From Colwellia sp. 39_35_sub15_T18 (lineage in GTDB: Bacteria; Pseudomonadota; Gammaproteobacteria; Enterobacterales; Alteromonadaceae), in contig MAAE01000010.1 in the NCBI GenBank assembly GCA_002162675.1, positions 1-58,381 on the forward strand: a stretch of DNA of 58,381 bases, read 5' to 3'. Each line of letters begins with the position of its first letter. The stretch's first letter is position 1. Of this stretch, positions 53,652 through 58,381 are shown piece after piece. Both the position numbers and the translations under genes were made by a program. The notes beneath the pieces are model-generated. The model worked only from the letters and a program-made list of their open reading frames with translations. It was not told the origin of the DNA and did no database searches.

Positions 53652-54866
53652 TTAATAATAAGATTTAAATAATATAGATGTGTTGAGACCACCAAATGCA
53701 AATGAATTGCACAGCGCAAAATCAATTTGTGACGCTCGTGAATGATTTGGAACATAATCGAGATCGCATACATCATCACCTGGTACAAAATTAATTGTCG
53801 GAGGAATGACTTGATGATTTAACGATAATATTGTAGCTATTGCCTCGACTGCACTTGAAGCGCCTAAAGTATGACCATGCATCGATTTAGTTGATGACAC
53901 AGCGATCTTATGCGCATTCGTATCAAAAACGCTTTTAATAGCAAGTGTTTCATTCATATCGTTGAGATGGGTTCCTGTCCCATGAGCATTGATATAATTA
54001 ATAACATTATTTCGTATTCCAGCATGGTTAATCGCCTGATTCATAGATCGTATTGGCCCTTCTAAATGAGGTTTAACTGGATGAAAAGCATCTGAGCTCA
54101 TTCCAACACCCACTATTTCAGCAAGTATAGGTGCATTACGTTCTAAGGCAGCATCTAAAGTCTCTAATACTAGAGTACCACCTCCCTCGCCAAGAATTGT
54201 CCCCCCACGTTTATGCGAAAAAGGACGGCAATAATCACTTGCTAAAACTCTCATGCCCTCCCAAGCCTTTACAACGCCATATGAAATTGGTGCTTCAGCA
54301 CCACCAGTAATTACCATATCGACTAAACCAGAAGCTAACATGTAATAAGACTGAATAATTGCGTGACCAGAAGAAGAACATGCACTTGTAACTCCGAAAC
54401 ATGGACCAGTAATGCCTAGCTCCAAACTAATTAAACTTGCTGCTGCACTTGGAATAGCTTTTGGAACGGTAAATGGGTGTAATCTCTTCCCATTTTGAAT
54501 AAAAAGCTTCTCATATCCTTTTTCCTGGGTTTCAATACCACCAATTCCGGTACCGAAAACTACCGCTGTTCTTTCAATATCATAGGTTTCACCAATAGTA
54601 AGGTTTGCATTTGAAAGGGCTTCCTTTGCGCTTACAATTCCAAATTGCGAGTACCTATCGTAAAAGCCAGAACTTTGTATATTGAACGCAGAAAAATCAA
54701 AGTTTTTAACTTCCGCTGCGCTTTTACAGTTAACTTTATCACTGTCAAATCGCGTTATTCTCGAAATGCCATTGACGCCGTTAAAAATTGACTTCTTAAA
54801 AGCATCAATACCTAAGCCGATACTGGAAACAATACCTGAACCGGTTATTACAACTCTATTTTTCAT
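53652..54866 (-). CDS. Beta-ketoacyl-ACP synthase (FabF-like)
   Basis: A 404-residue thiolase-fold condensing enzyme that extends ACP-bound acyl chains with malonyl units. The nucleophile Cys163 is in 'GVTSACSSSGHAI', His295 in 'YINAHGTGTHLND' and His332 in 'TKSMHGHTLGASSAVEA', so the catalytic triad is complete. The glycine-rich 'GGTILGEGGGTLVLE' is also conserved. It is the last gene of a five-gene operon, 37 bases after an ACP gene. Its placement away from fabD, fabG and fabH genes argues for a dedicated, non-housekeeping pathway. The acyl chain is unknown. Confidence 0.93.
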   Translation of the reverse strand: MKNRVVITGSGIVSSIGLGIDAFKKSIFNGVNGISRITRFDSDKVNCKSAAEVKNFDFSAFNIQSSGFYDRYSQFGIVSAKEALSNANLTIGETYDIERTAVVFGTGIGGIETQEKGYEKLFIQNGKRLHPFTVPKAIPSAAASLISLELGITGPCFGVTSACSSSGHAIIQSYYMLASGLVDMVITGGAEAPISYGVVKAWEGMRVLASDYCRPFSHKRGGTILGEGGGTLVLETLDAALERNAPILAEIVGVGMSSDAFHPVKPHLEGPIRSMNQAINHAGIRNNVINYINAHGTGTHLNDMNETLAIKSVFDTNAHKIAVSSTKSMHGHTLGASSAVEAIATILSLNHQVIPPTINFVPGDDVCDLDYVPNHSRASQIDFALCNSFAFGGLNTSILFKSYY

Positions 54867-54903
54867 AATATTGTTCTCTCTAATTAGTGAGCACTTATGC
54901 TAG

Positions 54904-55170
54904 TTACTTGCTTTCGAGCTCTTTTAACACTAGATCAACTACGTTTTGAACAGTTCCGTAATTTAATCTACTTGCAATGTCCTTTGCATCTTCTATAACA
55001 ATGCCAAAATCATCCTCAATACTGAAAATAAACTCGGCTACACCTAAAGAATCCAATCCTGTATTCACAACCTCAGTGTCTAAATCTATTTCAGATAAAG
55101 GGATATTTCCGTACTGAGCAATATTTGACATTACTTTATTTTGTACTTTTTTCTGTAAACCATTTGACAT
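54904..55170 (-). CDS. Acyl carrier protein
   Basis: An 88-residue carrier. The phosphopantetheine Ser41 is in 'VNTGLDSLGVAEFIFSIED'. Helical, acidic and of normal size. It lies between an LpxL/HtrB-like acyltransferase gene and a ketosynthase gene, so it probably carries the acyl chain that the ketosynthase extends and the acyltransferase transfers. This is not the housekeeping AcpP, which has a much more uniform sequence and sits with fab genes. Confidence 0.92.
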   Translation of the reverse strand: MSNGLQKKVQNKVMSNIAQYGNIPLSEIDLDTEVVNTGLDSLGVAEFIFSIEDDFGIVIEDAKDIASRLNYGTVQNVVDLVLKELESK

Positions 55171-55194
55171 AATTTATCTCCATAAAAAAATTAA

Positions 55195-56142
55195 CTAATT
55201 AAAAAATTGTATATCATCAGGAACGTCTAAACCCTTTCGCAAAGTGCAAACATCTTTGTTGATTTGTGTATACATGTCGCCATCTGCTAGCGGGTGCTCT
55301 AAACGAGACTTTATTTGAGAAAGGTAAACCCAATATTCAGGACTCTGTCTGATATGACGTTCCAATGATTCAAAAATGCATTTTGTCAAAAAATAAGTAT
55401 TTTGCTCAAAAGATAGTTCTGGTTTGGGAGAAATAGGTGGTTCAAGGGTAATATTAACCTCCCCAAACCAATTAACTTTACAATATGCCTGAACGATGAT
55501 TGCCTTTGAGTGAGTGGCCAGAAAAGCTGTGCCACTCATCGCCTGAGTAAAATGATTAAAAAATGGTACCGCTAACGATTGCCCTGAAAGATCGTATACA
55601 TCAGGCAAAATAGCCACAATTTCTTTATTGCGAAGGGCTCGCAGTGCCTTAATCACTCCTGCGTTATCATTAAAAACCGAAACGATGCTACCCTGTACTT
55701 TCTCTAGTATTTTCTGAAAAGGGGCTGAAGATTCCGTTTTTTCAGGCGCATCATAAAATGTATACACTCGTTTATTGCCTGCAAATTCCTTTGACGCTTT
55801 CAAACAACCTATAATAAAAGGGCCATAGTGCGGAGTTGCAAAAATTATTGCCCCTTTGTGCTTTTTAATGTCATCCAGAATATTGGGTGAATCTACGTGT
55901 ACTTTGCTAAAAATAAATCGATCTATTGCCTTTTGGTTAGATATCAATAAAAACTCGTTAATCAATCGAAATATTGACATTGCATGTATGTGCCGATACG
56001 TAAGCTTTAATCTCGTAATACGATTTGGTGCAACAATTGTTAGAGAGTCCATAACCTTACGTCTAATCTTTGAATTGAGACATAGAGTTAAAAGTGAACC
56101 AAATATTAGAAAAAAGAGTCTGAAATTAAACAAAATATTCAT
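55195..56142 (-). CDS. LpxL/HtrB-like lauroyl-type acyltransferase (LABLAT family), variant active site
   Basis: A 315-residue protein with an N-terminal membrane anchor ('NFRLFFLIFGSLLTLCL'). The family core follows: 'IFATPHYGPFIIGCLKASKE', 'LPDVYDLSGQSLAVPFFNH' and 'FLATHSKAIIVQAYCKVN'. The catalytic motif of the family is H-x4-D/E; here His105 is followed at the fifth position by Ile110, so the usual acid is missing or replaced. Such enzymes move acyl chains from ACP to a lipid or amine. Its start overlaps the stop of the 259-residue gene by 4 bases, so the two are translationally coupled. Confidence 0.8.
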   Translation of the reverse strand: MNILFNFRLFFLIFGSLLTLCLNSKIRRKVMDSLTIVAPNRITRLKLTYRHIHAMSIFRLINEFLLISNQKAIDRFIFSKVHVDSPNILDDIKKHKGAIIFATPHYGPFIIGCLKASKEFAGNKRVYTFYDAPEKTESSAPFQKILEKVQGSIVSVFNDNAGVIKALRALRNKEIVAILPDVYDLSGQSLAVPFFNHFTQAMSGTAFLATHSKAIIVQAYCKVNWFGEVNITLEPPISPKPELSFEQNTYFLTKCIFESLERHIRQSPEYWVYLSQIKSRLEHPLADGDMYTQINKDVCTLRKGLDVPDDIQFFN

Positions 56143-56918
56143 ACTTTAACCTCATTCAAGATCAAGCGTTTTTCGTTCGAGACATACTTTATGAATTCCT
56201 GTGATACTGTCCTTTGATAACCACTGCGCGCCTCAATTTCTCTAAGGATTCCTTCTAAGTAATTTATTTTACGCAAGCGATTTAATCGTAAAGTATTAAA
56301 GCTGTGCTTTTCCAAAAAGTTTAAAGTGTAAATTTTAAACGAACTTTCGCTAGCTAATGTTGAGTAACAATCAAAGATTGCTCTAAAACACTCCATTAGT
56401 TGGTGCCGAATATCATAGTTGCTATGACAGTTTTCGGAGTACAATTTCAATTCATTATCTGAATAACTAAAGGAGCCTATAATCGAACCGGATTTTAGTG
56501 CCAGCATAAATTCAAACATTGAAAACATATAATCTTGGTTGTTCCAAGAATGTGGAACACCCGATGTTAAAGTTGTTGTATGCATTTCCGGACAGGAAAT
56601 AAATATCGCTCCTTTTACATGACTGAGTTTATCCAAAGCAGTTCCTTGCTGTATGAATTTTAAATTTGACAGCGAATTCAATCTAGCTAAATACGGTAAA
56701 TCCTCGTGTCGATTTACAATAAAATATATATGCGAATTTCGGCGACTCAACATATTAAGAAACTGGATAAGTAACTCGCAATATGGCATAACAAAAATTA
56801 TATTTGTGTTTGATGTACTATTGAATTTGGCTTCATACATAGACTCGACCATCGACACTATCAATTTACGGTTTATCGATCGTTTACATAAACATGATAA
56901 AATACCATTAAAAAACAT
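56139..56918 (-). CDS. Unrecognised 259-residue protein of the M50-acyltransferase-ACP-KS operon
   Basis: I do not recognise this protein. There is no signal peptide or strong membrane helix. 'IFVMPYCELLIQFLNMLSRR' and 'HIYFIVNRHEDLPYLARL' precede 'VKGAIFISCPEMHTTTLTSG' (residues about 102-120). The last segment resembles 'KGAIIFATPHYGPF' of the neighbouring acyltransferase in place and hydrophobicity. A later 'FEFMLALKSGSIIGSFSYSD' also has the look of that family. It may be a very divergent acyltransferase-like partner, or something else. It is coupled by a 4-base overlap to the acyltransferase gene. Confidence 0.65.
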   Translation of the reverse strand: MFFNGILSCLCKRSINRKLIVSMVESMYEAKFNSTSNTNIIFVMPYCELLIQFLNMLSRRNSHIYFIVNRHEDLPYLARLNSLSNLKFIQQGTALDKLSHVKGAIFISCPEMHTTTLTSGVPHSWNNQDYMFSMFEFMLALKSGSIIGSFSYSDNELKLYSENCHSNYDIRHQLMECFRAIFDCYSTLASESSFKIYTLNFLEKHSFNTLRLNRLRKINYLEGILREIEARSGYQRTVSQEFIKYVSNEKRLILNEVKV

Positions 56919-56943
56919 TCAGATTTATTCCTTTCAATTTTAT

Positions 56944-58173
56944 TTAGGTCGGTTCTTTTGGTTCAAAAATGATGAGAGACATCAATTTTTTTATGGCAAA
57001 TAATAGAAACGTGCATAGGAGTAATGGCCAGATGAAAATACCAATCAGATCTATTGCTAGTGTAAATTTTGAGAATGTATTATCTGTCGCTAATGTGTAG
57101 TTGTTTAACCACAACTCGAGCTTTAATGGCAATTCAGAGTATATGTACTTAAATTCGTTGAATAGAAAATTTATGCAGTAAATGATAAACGCAATACTTA
57201 ATGCACTGTACGCTAAAATTAGTTTGGAATTTTTTAACAGAATATTTGATAAAGATGATAACTTAAACGCTTGTGAAACGATAGAACGTATCGTTGTACG
57301 CATTTTCCTATGTAAGTTTGTCTCGCCACTTAAATCACTTAGCAGCCAATAGCCATCAAACTTTAAGAACGGATTTAATGTGTACAGCATGGTAAACGTG
57401 ATTACAGTAGATAATTTTGCGCACAAAGCCGAATTAAGATGCAACGCTATCAAGTCAATAAATATTAGTAATATGGCCTGAAAATACAGACCACCTAAAT
57501 CAATCACCGCTCTCTGATATTTTGACAGCCTCCATGCAGAGGTTACATCAGCAAAAAACACCGGGAATATTAGGTAAAGTCCTACACCGATACCACCATG
57601 ATTACAGTCAAAATTTCGGCAGGCTGTTGCGTGCCCAAATTCGTGTACAAAGAAACTAAACAACATTACGAGTAAAAATAAATATACGTTAGTATCGTTC
57701 CAAGAATTAGTCGAAAGATTAAATTCATTGATAAGTGCGTAACCGTGAATGGTAGAAAATATTGAAACTAAAAATAGCGCTACTAATGGTTTGAAAAGCC
57801 ACGTTAGTTTAGATGACAAAAACTCAACCATACTAGGAGATAAAACGATCCTACTTATTGTAAAAGGCGTTTTAGCAGGTACCGCAGGAGCACCTTCTAG
57901 AAGGGATTTAGGAATGTACTGTTCAATTAATTGCAATATTTCATTTGAATTTAAATGTTCTTGAAAATGCGCATGATATAGCTCAGAAAGCGTGATCAAT
58001 TCTTTTGGCTCTATGAGCAATATTTCAATTAAATTTTTAGTAGCTGTGGATACTACATAATTATTGCAACCTAGTTGAATGAGATATTTAGTATCTGCAT
58101 TAGTCTGCTTATTAGCGTCTTTGTTAAAGATGCTAATTGTCAGTGATTTATTGAGTGTTGGTATTTGATTCAT
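56944..58173 (-). CDS. M50-type membrane metallopeptidase with possible PqqD-like N-terminal domain
   Basis: A 409-residue protein. Residues about 28-95 form a small soluble domain ('YLIQLGCNNYVVSTATKNLI' onwards) whose helix-turn pattern is like PqqD-type peptide-recognition domains; this is an impression. Then come membrane helices with the zinc-binding HEFGH at 177-181 and the second M50 motif NPFLKFDGYW at 267-276, including Asp273. Related peptidases occur in peptide-maturation clusters. It is the first gene of the five-gene operon and lies right after the truncated Cys-containing frame and a hairpin. It probably cleaves or handles a modified peptide at the membrane. Confidence 0.85.
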   Translation of the reverse strand: MNQIPTLNKSLTISIFNKDANKQTNADTKYLIQLGCNNYVVSTATKNLIEILLIEPKELITLSELYHAHFQEHLNSNEILQLIEQYIPKSLLEGAPAVPAKTPFTISRIVLSPSMVEFLSSKLTWLFKPLVALFLVSIFSTIHGYALINEFNLSTNSWNDTNVYLFLLVMLFSFFVHEFGHATACRNFDCNHGGIGVGLYLIFPVFFADVTSAWRLSKYQRAVIDLGGLYFQAILLIFIDLIALHLNSALCAKLSTVITFTMLYTLNPFLKFDGYWLLSDLSGETNLHRKMRTTIRSIVSQAFKLSSLSNILLKNSKLILAYSALSIAFIIYCINFLFNEFKYIYSELPLKLELWLNNYTLATDNTFSKFTLAIDLIGIFIWPLLLCTFLLFAIKKLMSLIIFEPKEPT

Positions 58174-58181
58174 AGCATAAG

Positions 58182-58205
58182 AAGAGTAGCGAAGATGCTA
58201 CTCTT
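58182..58205 (-). promoter_or_regulatory. Hairpin between the truncated peptide gene and the M50 gene
   Basis: A perfect 9-bp stem, AAGAGTAGC (58182-58190) with GCTACTCTT (58197-58205), loop GAAGAT. It ends 8 bases before the M50 start codon on the minus strand. It has no strong T-run after it in that direction. It could be an attenuator, an RNA-processing site or a structure that hides the start region, for which no ribosome-binding sequence is visible. Confidence 0.55.
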
Positions 58206-58240
58206 TAAATAAAAGTAAAAAAAGTTATAAAGCGAATGCT

Positions 58241-58276
58241 TTATTCATCAGAAATTTCACCTGAACATTTGCAGGT
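58241..58276 (-). pseudogene. Truncated 3' end of a small Cys-containing reading frame
   Basis: On the minus strand ten codons before TAA (58241-58243) read C-K-C-S-G-E-I-S-D-E. The upstream part is removed by the IS256-type copy that begins at about 58274. The hairpin and the M50 gene follow at once, as for a precursor peptide gene ahead of its processing genes. With so few residues left it may be a coincidence, so this is a flagged hypothesis. Confidence 0.35.
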
Positions 58277-58381
58277 AGTGTTCACAAATCTGTGTCATTT
58301 CAGTAAACTAGTAAAAACAGGAATGACATATGACAACTCAATTCGATTTTCAAGAAGCAGTAAAAGCACTTCAAGAAGGTA
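58274..58381 (+). mobile_element. IS256-family insertion sequence, copy 2 (partial)
   Basis: From 58274 the sequence shows the same end as copy 1: GGTAGTGTTCACAAATC and TGTGTCA, then the shared leader with GTAAAAACAGGAATGACA. It continues beyond the window. It points away from copy 1, giving inverted IS copies around the M50-to-KS operon. Confidence 0.9.
58330..58381 (+). CDS. IS256-family transposase, 5' end only
   Basis: Starts at ATG 58330 with GGAATGAC just before it and encodes 'MTTQFDFQEAVKALQEG' up to the window edge. It differs from copy 1 at two of these seventeen residues (H/Q and A/E), so the copies are related, not identical. Whether it is intact cannot be seen. Confidence 0.9.
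   Translation, partial: MTTQFDFQEAVKALQEG

Noticed and set aside
1..58381. CRISPR array, rRNA or tRNA genes
   Set aside because: No regularly spaced repeats and no recognisable RNA gene sequences were seen on reading through.

Overview
This is a chromosomal segment of an AT-rich marine gammaproteobacterium. The housekeeping set (gmk, rpoZ, spoT, ridA, trmH, recG, polA, prlC, rsmJ, ftnA, gor) and its sequence character resemble Alteromonadales, most likely Colwellia/Thalassotalea-like. That assignment is by protein appearance only; no marker gene was searched. No rRNA, tRNA or CRISPR array was recognised.

Layout. Positions 1-2.5 kb hold a plus-strand run of a small monooxygenase, an SDR oxidoreductase and a saccharopine-dehydrogenase-like reductase. 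A bidirectional terminator separates it from a secreted cyclophilin. Next come a DUF445 protein and a two-gene unit that looks like a Panacea-type toxin-antitoxin pair (4.4-5.3 kb). The region 5.7-16.8 kb is core genome: an aminotransferase, gmk, rpoZ, spoT, ridA, trmH, recG and, convergent to them, polA. The polA-hmp gap carries three DnaA-box-like sequences. At 17.3-21.9 kb there is a nitric-oxide response module: hmp, nnrS and a small membrane protein behind a sigma-54-type promoter, with a divergent norR whose best start is a non-canonical ATC. At 22.1-24.3 kb lies an unusual fusion of a dicarboxylate symporter with a solute-binding domain. The minus strand from 32.0 to 24.4 kb carries a His-rich secreted protein, an RND metal-efflux adaptor and pump, an N-formylglutamate amidohydrolase-like protein and gamma-glutamyltransferase.

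The segment 32.8-34.7 kb is a gene graveyard: fragments of an IS3-type transposase, a LysE-type exporter, hsdS and an IS630-type transposase around an intact rhuM. Core-type genes resume with gor, a 1.5-kresidue propeller/PAS/GGDEF/EAL protein, prlC, a tag-like glycosylase with a fresh 57-bp internal duplication, rsmJ, a ygjP-like gene, a 56-residue protein and ftnA. From about 46.5 kb the segment is accessory: secreted or periplasmic proteins, an HxlR regulator, a phage-like integrase split by one base in an A7 tract, and a VOC gene with integron-cassette-like borders.

The most interesting part is 51.9-58.4 kb. Two related IS256-family copies in opposite orientation (the first frameshifted, the second running off the window) bracket a five-gene minus-strand operon. 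In transcription order it encodes an M50 membrane metallopeptidase with a possible PqqD-like N-terminus, an unrecognised 259-residue protein, an LpxL/HtrB-like acyltransferase, an acyl carrier protein and a ketosynthase. Immediately upstream, cut off by the second IS, is the 3' end of a reading frame ending in C-K-C-S-G-E-I-S-D-E, followed by a hairpin. This arrangement suggests a disrupted peptide-modification or lipopeptide pathway, which I propose as the candidate new system. The functional reading is inference.
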